In this document: piece by piece, positions 31,324 through 42,144 of the stretch
How the letters are laid out: each line of letters starts with the position of its first letter
Numbering within the stretch: position 1 is the stretch's first letter
Source of the DNA: Quisquiliibacterium transsilvanicum
GTDB lineage: Bacteria; Pseudomonadota; Gammaproteobacteria; Burkholderiales; Burkholderiaceae_E
Length of the DNA: 64,000 nt
Direction of reading: 5' to 3'
Assembly (NCBI RefSeq): GCF_014202215.1
Contig: NZ_JACHGB010000002.1
Span: forward strand, 62,001-126,000
Program-made: the position numbers and the translations under genes
Notes under the pieces: generated by a model
Told to the model about the DNA's origin: nothing
What the model saw: only the letters and a program-made list of their open reading frames with translations
Database searches by the model: none

Positions 31324-32493
31324 TCAGGACGATGGTCCGAACAGCGGCAGGGTTTCACCCGCCGGCGGCTCGGCGGAATCCGCGGTGCGGGCGGGGTCAC
31401 GGGGCAAGGGGACGCCATCCTGCGCCGGGGACCCTGGCATCGCCAGGTTGCCGACCCGCACCCCCACCAGCCGGATGCGCCGGGTCGCCTGCTGCCGGGC
31501 CAGGCACTCGAAGGCTGCCCTGCGGATCGCACCTTCGTCGTTGGTGGGCCGGTCGAGCGAAATGTCCCGCGTGACGATCCGGAAGTCGTCGAAGCGCAGC
31601 TTCACGCCGATCGTGCGTCCCGCGTAGCCGCGCGCTTTCAGGTCGGCCGCCACTTGCCGGCAGAGCCGTGCCAGGGTTCCGGCGAGCTCGTGCCAGTCGC
31701 GCTGCGGATGCAGGTCGCGCTCGAAGGTGGTCTCCCGGCTGCGCGACACCGGCTCGCTGTGGGTGACCACCGGGCGCGCGTCTCGGCCGTGCGCGGCCTC
31801 GTGCATCCAGCCTCCGGTGTGCGCGCCGAAGTGCGCCACCAGCAGTGCGGGGTCCGCAGCCGCGAGCTCGCCGATGGTCCGGATGCCGAGCGCTTCGAGC
31901 CTGGCATCCGACTTCGGCCCGATGCCGTTGATGCGGCGCGCCGGCAGCGGCCAGATCCGGGCCGGGATGTCGGCGTCTTCGATCAGCGTGAGGCCGTCGG
32001 GCTTGTCGAGATCGGATGCGATCTTGGCCAGCAGCTTGTTGGGCGCCAGGCCGATCGAGCAGGTCAGGCCGGTGGCATCGAGCACGCGGCGCTTGATCTC
32101 GCGGGCCAGCGCGAGGCCGCGCTCGCGCTCGACGCCTGGCACCCCGGCCAGGTCGATGTAGACCTCGTCGATGCCGCGGTCCTCGATGCAGTCCGCCACC
32201 GTGGCGATCGCGCGCTTGAACATCCGCGACAGTCGCTTGTACTCGTCGAAGTCCACCGGCAGGAACACGCACTTCGGGCAGAGCTCGGCGGCGCGCCGCA
32301 TCGGCATTGCCGAGCGCACGCCGAACGCGCGCGCCTCGTAGTTGGCGGTGGTCACCACGCCGCGGCGCGAGCCGTCGCCGGTGCCGCCGATCGCAACCGG
32401 CAGGCCGCGCAGCTCCGGGTGGCGCAGCAGTTCCACGGACGCGTAGAAGGCGTCCATGTCGAGGTGCGCGATGCGCCGGTCCGGAGCGTTCAC
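31324..32493 (-). CDS. dinB: DNA polymerase IV (Y-family)
   Basis: 389 residues, an error-prone translesion polymerase. Motifs: HLDMDAFYASVELL (first catalytic Asp, steric-gate region), YEARAFGVRSAMPMRRA, RGIDEVYIDLAG (catalytic Asp and Glu; the usual SIDE is GIDE here), the helix-hairpin-helix INGIGPKSDARLEALGI and the little-finger domain. The C-terminal TLPLFG resembles a sliding-clamp binding motif. The GTG at 32493 overlaps the TGA of the upstream sensor kinase (32490-32493), so dinB is the third gene of a response regulator-kinase-dinB unit, an uncommon context. No LexA box was noticed ahead of it. Confidence 0.94.
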   Translation of the reverse strand: MNAPDRRIAHLDMDAFYASVELLRHPELRGLPVAIGGTGDGSRRGVVTTANYEARAFGVRSAMPMRRAAELCPKCVFLPVDFDEYKRLSRMFKRAIATVADCIEDRGIDEVYIDLAGVPGVERERGLALAREIKRRVLDATGLTCSIGLAPNKLLAKIASDLDKPDGLTLIEDADIPARIWPLPARRINGIGPKSDARLEALGIRTIGELAAADPALLVAHFGAHTGGWMHEAAHGRDARPVVTHSEPVSRSRETTFERDLHPQRDWHELAGTLARLCRQVAADLKARGYAGRTIGVKLRFDDFRIVTRDISLDRPTNDEGAIRRAAFECLARQQATRRIRLVGVRVGNLAMPGSPAQDGVPLPRDPARTADSAEPPAGETLPLFGPSS

Positions 32494-33949
32494 AGCCCTA
32501 GCGGCAGCTCGATGAAGAAGGTGGCGCCGGCGCCGGGACGGCTGCGCAACCCCGCCTGGCCGCCGTGCAGGTCGGCGACGCGGCGCACGATGGCCAGGCC
32601 CAGCCCCGCGCTGCCGCGCAGGTCGCGGTGGCGGGCGGCCTGGTAGAAGCGCTCGAACACCCGCGGCTGGTCCTCGGGGGCCACGCCTGGCCCGGTGTCC
32701 GAGACCTCGATGCGCGCCTTGCCCGCTTCCGGAACCACGCGCACCTCCACCCGTCCGCCGCGCGGCGTGATGCGCAGCGCGTTGTCGATCAGGTTGGCCA
32801 GCGCGCGCTCGACCAGCGCGGCGTCCACCCGCGCCAGCGGCAGGCCGTCCGGGTAGTCGAGCGTGAGCGAGAGTCCGGCGTCGCCGGCGCGCGCCGCAAA
32901 GCGCTGGACGACGTCGTCGGCGAGCTCGCCGATCGCGATCGGCTCGGGGTGGATGCGGAACTCCGGGCTGTCCAGCCTGGCGAGTTCTGCGAGCGCGTCG
33001 GTGAGCCGCTGCAGGTGCTGTGCGTTCTGCTGCGCGCGCGTGAACAGCTCGGACACCTCCTCGGGCGGCAGCACGGCGCGCTTCATGCGGATGGTTTCGA
33101 GCTGGCCGATCAGCGCGGTCAGCGGCGTGCGCAGGTCGTGCGACACGCTGGCCACCATCTCGCGGCGGTGGGCGTCGGTGAGCCGCACCCGCTGCATCTC
33201 GGTGCGCAGCCGCTCCAGCGTCTCGTGGAAGGTGCGGCTGAGCCGGCCGATCTCGTCGTCGCGCGCCCAGCCGGGCATCATCGCGCCGGCCACATCCTCC
33301 GAGAAGCCCGCGTTGCGGACGCGCTCCACGGCTCGGGTGAGTTCGATCAGCGGCCGCGTCAGCACCGCGATCATCGTGATGGTCAGCAGCACGCCGATGG
33401 TCAGGGTCATCAGGCCGACGGTGACCGCGGTGCGCACCGCGTAGCTGCGCAGCAGCTCCGGCGTGTTGCCGGTGAGCTCGGAGGCGCGCGAGATCACGTA
33501 CAGCCAGCCGACCGGCTCGCCCTCGGAGAGCACCGGGCGCGCCGAGACCAGCGTCGTGCGGCCTTCGCGCTCCGGGTCCTCGGCGAGGATCGGCGCGTCG
33601 GGATCCTCGGCGAGCGACTGCATCAGCGGCGCCATGTCGATGCTCGCCGGACTGCCCTCGCTGGCCGACGCGAGCACGGTGCCCCGGTTGTCCAGCAGGT
33701 ACAGGCCGGTGTTGGGCGAGTAGAGGATCAGCTCGCGCAGGCGCGCGCCGAAGCTCTCGGGGCTCGCCTGGTAGGCCGCCCACAGGTCGGGGTGCATCTC
33801 GAGCACCCGGTCGACGAAGCTGTTGGCCTTCTCGTGGGTCATGTCCGCGTAGTAGCCGCGCACCGACGAGAACATGATCGCTGCCAGCAGCACTGCGGTG
33901 ACGATGCTGAACCCCGCCACCACCGCCAGCACCCGGAAGCGCAGCGACT

Positions 33950-33953
<4 letters not shown>
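32490..33953 (-). CDS. Membrane sensor histidine kinase
   Basis: 487 residues. Transmembrane helices at about 8-28 and 170-190 flank a periplasmic sensor domain of roughly 140 residues. HAMP follows (PLIELTRAVERVRNAGF), then the H-box with phosphoacceptor His in SVSHDLRTPLTALIG, and the ATPase domain with ANLIDNALRIT, VSDTGPGVAPEDQPRVFERF and GLGLAIVRR. The sensor signal is unknown. The ATG overlaps the response-regulator stop (33950-33953), and its own stop overlaps the dinB GTG, so all three are coupled. Confidence 0.92.
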
Positions 33954-34666
<713 letters not shown>

Positions 34667-34849
34667 GGCGGGGGATCCGGAGGGCTGCGGGGGAGGGCGC
34701 GCCGAGCATAGCAAAGGGCTGTCGATGGCGGCAGCGCTGCGCGGGGCGCCGGATACATTTGTTATCAATTCGTGATCTTGCCGTGATGGCCCTGCGAGAC
34801 GGGGTGGTCAGACTGCACCTCGTACCCACCGCCCTTCGGAGGATCAAGG

Positions 34850-35443
34850 ATGACCCCTGCGGACTTCGCCCCCGCTGCAATGGCAGCCACTGCGCTGGTC
34901 ACGGCCAGCGCCATCGACTTCGCCTCTCACCGGGGCGCCATGCTGCGCTTCGCGCGGCGGCGCATCCGCGACGAGGCGCTCGCCGAGGACGCCGTGCAGG
35001 ACGCCCTGGTGGCTGCGCTCACGAGCAGGCAGAGCTTCGAGGGGCGCTCCGCGCTGCGCACCTGGCTGATCGGCATCCTGAACCACAAGATCCAGGACGT
35101 GTTCCGGCGCGAGTCGCGCTACGTGCGCCCGTCCGGGGATGGGATGGACCCGGACGTGCTCGCCGCGGACGACCCCACTCCGGCTGCGCGGGCGGCGACG
35201 CTCGCGCTGGAGTCTCCGGATCCGATGCATGAGGTTGGCCAGCGGCGGATGCGCGAGGAGCTCGCCCGCGAGATCGACGCGCTGCCGCCGACGCTGCGCG
35301 AGGTGTTCGTGCTGCAGGTCATCGAAGGGCTGCCCACCTCGGAAGTGTGCGAGCGGCTCGGCATCACCGAGGCCAACTGCTGGGTGCGGCTGCACCGGGC
35401 GCGCAAGCGGCTTTCGGAGCGGATGCGCGAGCACCTGGACTGA
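34850..35443 (+). CDS. RNA polymerase sigma factor, ECF-like
   Basis: 197 residues. Region 2 includes LAEDAVQDALVAALTSRQSF and RTWLIGILNHKIQDVFRRES; region 4 includes LPPTLREVFVLQVIEGLPTS and CERLGITEANCWVRLHRARK. This is the arrangement of ECF sigma-70 proteins that often pair with a small zinc-finger anti-sigma. No anti-sigma gene follows here: the next gene is a membrane-fusion protein 132 bp on, beyond a strong hairpin. The ATG has GGAGG with 7-base spacing. Confidence 0.9.
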   Translation: MTPADFAPAAMAATALVTASAIDFASHRGAMLRFARRRIRDEALAEDAVQDALVAALTSRQSFEGRSALRTWLIGILNHKIQDVFRRESRYVRPSGDGMDPDVLAADDPTPAARAATLALESPDPMHEVGQRRMREELAREIDALPPTLREVFVLQVIEGLPTSEVCERLGITEANCWVRLHRARKRLSERMREHLD

Positions 35444-35498
35444 CCCCCCGGACCCCTGCGTCCGCCTCGCGGTGGACGCCGTTCGAAACGCAGCAGAC

Positions 35499-35532
35499 GC
35501 GCCGCCGCGGGAGCTCATTCCCGCGGCGGCGC
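35499..35532 (+). terminator. Strong hairpin after the sigma factor gene
   Basis: A perfect 14-bp stem (GCGCCGCCGCGGGA with its complement) and a 6-base loop GCTCAT. It is followed by CTCTGTTAAGG, not a clean T-run, so intrinsic termination is plausible but not certain. Confidence 0.55.
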
Positions 35533-35575
35533 TCTGTTAAGGTGGCGCTCTTTCGTGGCTCCCCGGAGGGGTTCG

Positions 35576-36817
35576 GTGCTCAAGCGTCGCTGGCCATGGG
35601 TCTTCCTGGCCCTGTTGGTCGCAGTTGGCCTCGCCATCTATCTGTTCCCGCGCAGCCGCGCGGTGGAGGCGGTCGCAGCGACCCGCGGCCCGCTCTTGCA
35701 GTCCGTGGTCGCCACCGGCCGGGTCGATTCCCCGGGCCGCATCGGCATCTCCAGCCAGCTTGCAGCGCGGATCGAACGGATCGCCGTCCGTGAGGGCGAC
35801 GCGGTCGCCGCCGGCGACCTGCTGGTCGAACTGCGCAGCGAGGAGGCGCAGGCGGGCCTGGCCGCCGCCACTGCTGCGCTGGCCGAGGCGCGGGCGCGCG
35901 TGCGGCAGCTCTCGCAGGTGCAGCGCCCGGTCGCGGACCAGCAGCTCCTGCAGGCGCAGGCCGCGCGCCGGCTCGCCGAGGCCGAGGATCGCCGCGCGCG
36001 CGAACTCGTCGAACGCGGCTATGTCTCGCAGGCCCGGGTCGACGAAGCCGCGCGTGCCCTTGCCGCTGCGCGCGCCGCCGAGGGCGCGGCACAGGCCCAG
36101 GCGGTGGCAAGCCGGGACGGCGGCGTCGAGGTGGAGCTGGCTGCGACCCGGCTGCGGCAGGCCGAGGCCAATCTCGACGCGGCCAGGGCCAGGCTCGAAC
36201 TGCTCGTGCTGCGCGCGCCCGCCGCGGCCACCGTTCTGACCCGAAGCGCCGAGCCCGGCGACACGGCGCAGGCCGGCCGGATGCTGCTCACGCTGTCCGA
36301 GACCGGCGAAACCCGCATCGTCGCCAGCGTCGACGAGAAGAACCTGAAGCACGTGCGCACCGGGCTGGACGCCAGCGCGGTTGCCGACGCCTTTCCGGGC
36401 CAGCCCTTCGGCGCCCGCGTCTCCTATGTCGCGCCCTCGATCGACGCGCAGCGCGGCACGGTCGAGGTGAGGCTGCTCGTGCCGCAGCCGCCGTCCTTCC
36501 TCAGGCCCGACATGACCGTCTCGGTGGAACTGGTGGTCGGGCGCCGCGAGGACACCCTCAGGCTTGTCACGGACGCGGTGCGCAACATCGACGACGCGCA
36601 GCCGCATGTGCTCGTCGCGCGTGACGGGCGGGCGGTGCACCAGCCGGTCACGCTGGGGCTGCGCGGCGTCGGGGTCGTCGAAGTGCTCGACGGTCTGCAG
36701 GCGGGGGAGCCGGTGATCCTGCCGTCTTCGCCGGCGGTGGGGGGCGATCGGGTGCGAGTGCGCGCGCCCGCGGCGCCCCGGGGCGGTGCGCAGGTGCCGG
36801 CCGGGATGACCGGATGA
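35576..36817 (+). CDS. MacA-like periplasmic adaptor of ABC exporter
   Basis: 413 residues from a GTG at 35576 with GGAGGGG correctly spaced; a GTG 7 codons upstream is less likely. N-terminal membrane anchor (RRWPWVFLALLVAVGLAIYL), first lipoyl half (GRIGISSQLAARIERIAVRE), a long Ala/Arg/Glu coiled-coil hairpin (about 95-200), second lipoyl half (LRAPAAATVLTRSAEPGD) and beta-barrel domain (LRPDMTVSVELVVG). With the permease and ATPase that follow it forms a MacAB-type tripartite exporter. The substrate is unknown. Confidence 0.88.
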   Translation: MLKRRWPWVFLALLVAVGLAIYLFPRSRAVEAVAATRGPLLQSVVATGRVDSPGRIGISSQLAARIERIAVREGDAVAAGDLLVELRSEEAQAGLAAATAALAEARARVRQLSQVQRPVADQQLLQAQAARRLAEAEDRRARELVERGYVSQARVDEAARALAAARAAEGAAQAQAVASRDGGVEVELAATRLRQAEANLDAARARLELLVLRAPAAATVLTRSAEPGDTAQAGRMLLTLSETGETRIVASVDEKNLKHVRTGLDASAVADAFPGQPFGARVSYVAPSIDAQRGTVEVRLLVPQPPSFLRPDMTVSVELVVGRREDTLRLVTDAVRNIDDAQPHVLVARDGRAVHQPVTLGLRGVGVVEVLDGLQAGEPVILPSSPAVGGDRVRVRAPAAPRGGAQVPAGMTG

Positions 36818-36839
36818 GCCGCCGCAGCGTGCTCCGCGG

Positions 36840-38060
36840 ATGACGCCCAGACTTCCCTTCGAGTGGCTGGTCGCCCTGCGCTACCTGCGCGAGGGTCGGC
36901 TGCAGACCGCGCTGATCCTCACCGGAGTGACCGCCGGCGTTGCGGTGATCATTTTCCTGTCGACGCTGATCGACCAGCTGCAGGTCTCGATCATCGAGCG
37001 CACGCTGGGCAGCCAACCGCACGTGGTGATCCGGCCGCCCGAGGAGGTCAACCTGCGCTCGCTGCCCGCGCAGGAAACCGCGGCGATCGTCCAGCCGCGC
37101 GCGCAGCGCCTGCGCTCGGTCGACCAGTGGGAGTCGGTGATGCGGCTGGCCGCGGGCACCCAGGGCGTGGTGGCGGTCTCGCCGCTGGTGTCCGGCGCCG
37201 GCTTCGCGCTGCGCGGCAACGCCAGCCGGGCCATCGCGCTGATGGGCGTGGAGCCCGACAGCTACCGGCGCATCGTGCGCATCGACCGCTACCTGGTCCG
37301 CGGCCGCTTCGACGTGGGCGGGGCCGAAGCGGTGATCGGCACCGAGCTCGCACGCGACCTCGGGGTGAGCGTCGGCGACAAAATCCGCGTGGTGAGCGCG
37401 GAGGATCGCGACGATCTGCTGACGGTGGTGGGCCTGTTCGACATCGGCAATCGCGACCTCAACCGGCGCTGGGTGTTCGTGCCGCTCAGGCTGGCGCAGT
37501 CGCTGCTCGACCTGGCCGGCGGGGTCTCCAGCGTCGACCTGACGGTCGACGACATCTTCGCCGCCGAGGCGGTCGCTGCGCGGCTGCGCGCGCAGACCGG
37601 GCTCAACGCCGAGAGCTGGATGCAGACCAATGCGCAATTGCTGGCGGCGCTGCGCAACCAGAGCATGTCGAACTCGCTGATCCGCGGCTTCGTGGTGGCG
37701 ATCGTCGCGGTGGGCATCGCCAGCGTGCTGGTGGTCTCCGTGGTGCAGAAGCAGCGCGAGATCGGCATCCTGCGCGCGATGGGCACCAGCCCCGGCAGGA
37801 TCATGCTGGTCTTCCTGCTGCAGGGCGCGATCCACGGGCTGGTCGGATCGCTGCTCGGCGTCGCGCTGGGAATCGGGCTGCTGGAGTTTTTCTCGACCGT
37901 GTTCAGGAACGCCGACGGCAGCTCGCTGTTCGCTGCGGACGTGGCGCCCGCGATGGTGGCCCAGGTCTGTGGACTGGCGGTGCTGGTGGGCCTGATGGCA
38001 GCCGCGCTGCCTGCGCGCAGGGCCGCGAAGATGGACCCGGTGCAGGCGATCAGGATGTGA
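36840..38060 (+). CDS. MacB/FtsX-type ABC permease
   Basis: 406 residues. One N-terminal transmembrane helix (ALILTGVTAGVAVIIFLSTL), a large periplasmic domain (about 45-275) and three C-terminal helices (VVAIVAVGIASVLVVSVV, GAIHGLVGSLLGVALGIGLL, VCGLAVLVGLMAAALP), ending with ARRAAKMDPVQAIRM, a typical FtsX tail. Unlike MacB the ATPase is a separate gene, which overlaps this gene's stop. It would couple ATP hydrolysis to periplasmic export with the adaptor upstream. Confidence 0.9.
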   Translation: MTPRLPFEWLVALRYLREGRLQTALILTGVTAGVAVIIFLSTLIDQLQVSIIERTLGSQPHVVIRPPEEVNLRSLPAQETAAIVQPRAQRLRSVDQWESVMRLAAGTQGVVAVSPLVSGAGFALRGNASRAIALMGVEPDSYRRIVRIDRYLVRGRFDVGGAEAVIGTELARDLGVSVGDKIRVVSAEDRDDLLTVVGLFDIGNRDLNRRWVFVPLRLAQSLLDLAGGVSSVDLTVDDIFAAEAVAARLRAQTGLNAESWMQTNAQLLAALRNQSMSNSLIRGFVVAIVAVGIASVLVVSVVQKQREIGILRAMGTSPGRIMLVFLLQGAIHGLVGSLLGVALGIGLLEFFSTVFRNADGSSLFAADVAPAMVAQVCGLAVLVGLMAAALPARRAAKMDPVQAIRM

Positions 38061-38743
38061 GCGTGGAAGCGATCGTCGAGCTGTCGGGAGTGCGCAAGTC
38101 CTACGGAGTGGGCACGGCGGTGGAGGCGGAGGTGCTGCACGGCATCGACCTGCGCCTGGAACCGGGCGAATTCGTGGCGCTGGTGGGGCCGTCCGGCTCC
38201 GGCAAGAGCACGCTGCTGAACCTGATCGGCCTGCTGGAGCGTCCGACCTCCGGAACTCTGCATATCGGCGGCCGCGACACCACCACCCTGGACGAGGCCG
38301 AGTTGACCGGACTGCGCGGCCGCTCGATCGGTTTCGTCTTCCAGTTCCATCACCTGCTGCCCGGCTTCAGCGCGCTCGAGAACGTGCTGATGCCGGCCAT
38401 CATCGAACGCGGCGTGGCCGGCCCGGACGACCTGCGCCGCGCCCGCGAGCTGCTGGCGCGCGTCGGCCTGGCCGAGGCGGAACACAAGCGCCCGTCGCAG
38501 CTGTCGGGCGGCATGCAGCAGCGCGTGGCCGTTGCCCGCGCGCTGGCGCTTTCGCCGCGCCTGATCCTGGCTGACGAGCCGACCGGCAACCTGGACACCC
38601 GCAGCGCCAACGAGATCTTCGAGCTGCTGCTCGAATTCAACCGCGACACCGGCGCCGCCTGCCTGGTTGTCACCCATGACCCGTCGCTCGCCGCGCGTTG
38701 CCAGCGGCGCATCGAGATCGTGGACGGGCGGGTCGCGAACTAG
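38057..38743 (+). CDS. ABC transporter ATPase (LolD/MacB type)
   Basis: 228 residues. Walker A LVGPSGSGKSTLLNLIG, Q-loop FVFQFHHLLPGFSALENV, signature QLSGGMQQRVAVARAL, Walker B RLILADEPTGNLDTRS and H-loop CLVVTHDPSLAARC. The DEPTGNLD motif is typical of LolD/MacB ATPases. The GTG at 38057 overlaps the permease TGA (GTGA); a GTG at 38063 is an alternative. The stop TAG at 38741-38743 overlaps the convergent HPP gene stop. Confidence 0.92.
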   Translation: MSVEAIVELSGVRKSYGVGTAVEAEVLHGIDLRLEPGEFVALVGPSGSGKSTLLNLIGLLERPTSGTLHIGGRDTTTLDEAELTGLRGRSIGFVFQFHHLLPGFSALENVLMPAIIERGVAGPDDLRRARELLARVGLAEAEHKRPSQLSGGMQQRVAVARALALSPRLILADEPTGNLDTRSANEIFELLLEFNRDTGAACLVVTHDPSLAARCQRRIEIVDGRVAN

Positions 38744-39543
38744 GGTGCGCGGCCGGGGGCAGGCGCAGTGACCGGCGTGGGCGGCATCCGCTGCGCCTGT
38801 GACGCACGACCGGCGAGCTCGCGCACCAGCGCTTCCAGGTCGTCGCGGTCGATGTCGAGCGCCTCGCCGTAGTCGGCCAGCACCTCGTCGAGTTCCTCGC
38901 GGCTCAGCTGGAACTGGGCAGGCGGCGCATGCGGATGGGCCGTCGCATGGGCGACGTGCGGATACGACCGGCCGGTCAGGTGGTTGTAGAGGATCGCAGC
39001 GACGACGATCAGGATCGAGTCCAGCATCACTGGAGTCGCGACGAAGCGGTAGCCCGCCTCTGCCACTTCCGGCCCGCCGAGCACTGCAGTCAGCGCGACC
39101 GCGCCAGCCGGCGGGTGGAGACTGCGCAGCAGCGAGGTCAGCGCCACCGTCACGCCAACCGCCGCCGCTGCGCCGAGCATGGTCGGGCCGAGCAGCTTCG
39201 CCGCCGAAATGCCGACCAGGGCGGCGACCAGGTTGCCACAAAGCACAGGCCAGGGCTGCGCCAGCGGGCTGGCGGGTACCGCGAACAGCAGCACGGCGCT
39301 GGCGCCCATCGGCGCGATCAGCATCGGTACGGCGCCGTCGCCAGGCGACCACAGCGAGGCCAGCCAGGCGGTCATGGCGATGCCCACGAACGCCCCGGCC
39401 GCCGCGCGCGCACGCTCGCGCCGGTCCATCGCCAGCGGCGGCGGCAGGAGCCAGGCAGGGGCGCGCCCCGGCAGCCGTGCCGCGAACCAGGCGGGCAGCC
39501 GGCGCGGCAGGCGTGCCATGCGCGCCAGGTCCCGCCCGGTCAC
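38740..39543 (-). CDS. HPP-family integral membrane protein
   Basis: 267 residues with about four to five transmembrane helices. The namesake motif is SLHPPAGAVALTAVLGGP, with LIAPMGASAVLLFAVP before it and a helix ending AAILYNHLTGRSYPH. The C-terminal 70 residues are acidic and soluble (LSREELDEVLADYGEALDID). Some HPP proteins are chloroplast or cyanobacterial nitrite transporters; the function here is unknown. Its start overlaps the HAD gene stop by 4 nt, and it is the last gene of the argD-led run. Confidence 0.87.
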   Translation of the reverse strand: MTGRDLARMARLPRRLPAWFAARLPGRAPAWLLPPPLAMDRRERARAAAGAFVGIAMTAWLASLWSPGDGAVPMLIAPMGASAVLLFAVPASPLAQPWPVLCGNLVAALVGISAAKLLGPTMLGAAAAVGVTVALTSLLRSLHPPAGAVALTAVLGGPEVAEAGYRFVATPVMLDSILIVVAAILYNHLTGRSYPHVAHATAHPHAPPAQFQLSREELDEVLADYGEALDIDRDDLEALVRELAGRASQAQRMPPTPVTAPAPGRAP

Positions 39544-40187
39544 TGGAGCTGCATGCCGATGATCTCGCCCAGCTCCGCGAGCGCGGTCTCGGCGTCGACC
39601 ACCTTGATCGTGCGCATTCCAAGCGCGGCGGCGGGCTTGAGGTTCACGCCGAGGTCGTCCAGGAACACCGCGTTGGCCGGCTCGATGCCCAGCAGTTCGC
39701 AGGCCTTCAGGTAGAAGGCGGGTTCCGGCTTGCGCAGGCCGGTCTTGCTGCTCTCGACGACCACCTCGAACAGCTCCATCACCTCGGCGATGGCGCCGGC
39801 GCGCTCCGGCGTCTGCGCCATCGCGGGGCCGTGGCCGGCCGACATGTTGTTGGTCAGGCAGGCGACCCGGTAGCGGGTGCGGATCTGGCGGATCGCGGCG
39901 ACGACCTTCGGGCGGACGTCGCCGGAGAGCAGCGGCAGCACGTCGCGGCCGTCGACCGTGTGGCCCAGCGCGGTGGATTCGTCGCGGAACAGCGTGTCGA
40001 ACTCGGCCGGGCCGATTTCGCCGCGCTCCATCCGCGCCCAGGCGTTGGAGTGGATGTTGGTGGCGTTGACGCTGCGAATGAAGTCCTGCGGGAGGCCGCG
40101 GGCCTGTTCATAGCGGCGGAAGGCCTCGAAGGGGCTGGTGGTCACCACGCCGCCGAAATCCCAGAGCACTGCTTCGATAGGGTTCAT
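39540..40187 (-). CDS. HAD-superfamily hydrolase
   Basis: 215 residues. Motif I VLWDFGGVV (nucleophile Asp and acid/base position replaced by Gly, as in epoxide-hydrolase-N-like members, so phosphatase activity is uncertain). Motif II ACLTNNMS, motif III Lys in SSKTGLRKPEPAFY, motif IV VFLDDLGVNLKPAAALGM. A helical cap lies between residues 20 and 85. It is preceded 16 bp upstream by the patatin gene and followed with overlap by the HPP gene. The substrate is unknown. Confidence 0.87.
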   Translation of the reverse strand: MNPIEAVLWDFGGVVTTSPFEAFRRYEQARGLPQDFIRSVNATNIHSNAWARMERGEIGPAEFDTLFRDESTALGHTVDGRDVLPLLSGDVRPKVVAAIRQIRTRYRVACLTNNMSAGHGPAMAQTPERAGAIAEVMELFEVVVESSKTGLRKPEPAFYLKACELLGIEPANAVFLDDLGVNLKPAAALGMRTIKVVDAETALAELGEIIGMQLQ

Positions 40188-40203
40188 CTGTTCTCCATTC
40201 TGT

Positions 40204-41175
40204 TTACAGGAAGCGCTCGAGCCGTTCGGGCTCGAGCTCGCTGATCGTCCACTCCGCCAGCTCGGTGAGGGTGCGCACCGCGGCCTCGGTGGCCACGTCG
40301 AGGCCCAGGCCGGCCTCGGCAGGCCATGGGGCGTCGATGCGCAGGTAGCGCTCGCCGAGCAGGTCTTCCATCATCGCCTGCACGTGCTGCTGCTGCACCG
40401 AAAGCAGCGTCAGGATGAGACGGCCGTCCGACAGCCAGCCCACCGCGCCCTCTTCGGCATGCACCCCGCCGCTGGGCTGGTAGCCGGCGATGCCCGTGCC
40501 CACCGAGAGCATCTGCACGCCGGCGGGGTCGACGCCCATGAAGTGGCGCGCCTCGTGCAGCGCCACCTGGTCGGGCGCCACCGCGAACAGTCCGCCGTCG
40601 GCGTACAGCGCCCTGCCGATCTGCACCGAGGGAAAGTAGGCGGGCGCCGCGCTGGTCGCCATCGCAACGTCGATCGCGCGTACCGCTTCGTCGCCCCGCG
40701 ACAGTGGGGCGTGCGGCGTCTTGAAGATCTTGGTGGTGCTCTGCGTGACGTTCACTGCGGGCACCACGACCGCATGCCTGGCGTCGCGCATCCGCCGCTG
40801 TCCGAGGTGCTCGCCGATCGCATCGCGCAGCGCGACCCCGGTGTACTTGGGGCCCAGCACCGAGCGCGACAGGTCCAGCAGGCGGGTCACCGCGCCGCCC
40901 GGAAGCGCGCGCGGCGAGAAGATGTCGGTGCCGCGTCTGGTGAAGACGTCGAGCACCTCGCGCATCGGCACTTCGAAGGCGAGCGCGAGCGCGAGGATGC
41001 CGCCGATCGAAGTGCCGGCGATCAGGTCGAAGCGCCGACCCAGCGGCTCGCCCGCCCGCTGCTCGAGTTCGGCAAGCACGCGGGCGGTGTACAGGCCCAG
41101 GAAGCCGCCGCCCGACAGCGACAGGATGCGGAAGCGGCGCCGGCCCGGGGCGGGCCTGGATTCCTGGGAGACCAC
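40204..41175 (-). CDS. Patatin-like phospholipase (CapV-like)
   Basis: 323 residues, full-length patatin domain. Oxyanion hole SLSGGGFLGLYTARVLAELE; the usual basic residue in GGGxR/KG is Leu here. Nucleophile Ser in IAGTSIGGILALALAFEV and catalytic Asp in YADGGLFAVAP, so the Ser-Asp dyad is intact. Overall it resembles proteins annotated as CBASS cGAMP-activated phospholipases (CapV), but no CD-NTase is nearby, so a defence role is only a possibility. GTG at 41175, 28 bp after argF. Confidence 0.87.
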   Translation of the reverse strand: MVSQESRPAPGRRRFRILSLSGGGFLGLYTARVLAELEQRAGEPLGRRFDLIAGTSIGGILALALAFEVPMREVLDVFTRRGTDIFSPRALPGGAVTRLLDLSRSVLGPKYTGVALRDAIGEHLGQRRMRDARHAVVVPAVNVTQSTTKIFKTPHAPLSRGDEAVRAIDVAMATSAAPAYFPSVQIGRALYADGGLFAVAPDQVALHEARHFMGVDPAGVQMLSVGTGIAGYQPSGGVHAEEGAVGWLSDGRLILTLLSVQQQHVQAMMEDLLGERYLRIDAPWPAEAGLGLDVATEAAVRTLTELAEWTISELEPERLERFL

Positions 41176-41203
41176 CTGCGGAATGCGTCCTGCGTCGCGT
41201 GCG

Positions 41204-42124
<921 letters not shown>

Positions 42125-42144
42125 GTCGATGCCCGGGATGGGGT

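Noticed and set aside
40204-41175. CBASS defence operon
   Set aside because: Only a patatin is present; flanking genes are argF, HAD and HPP, with no CD-NTase or ancillary gene.
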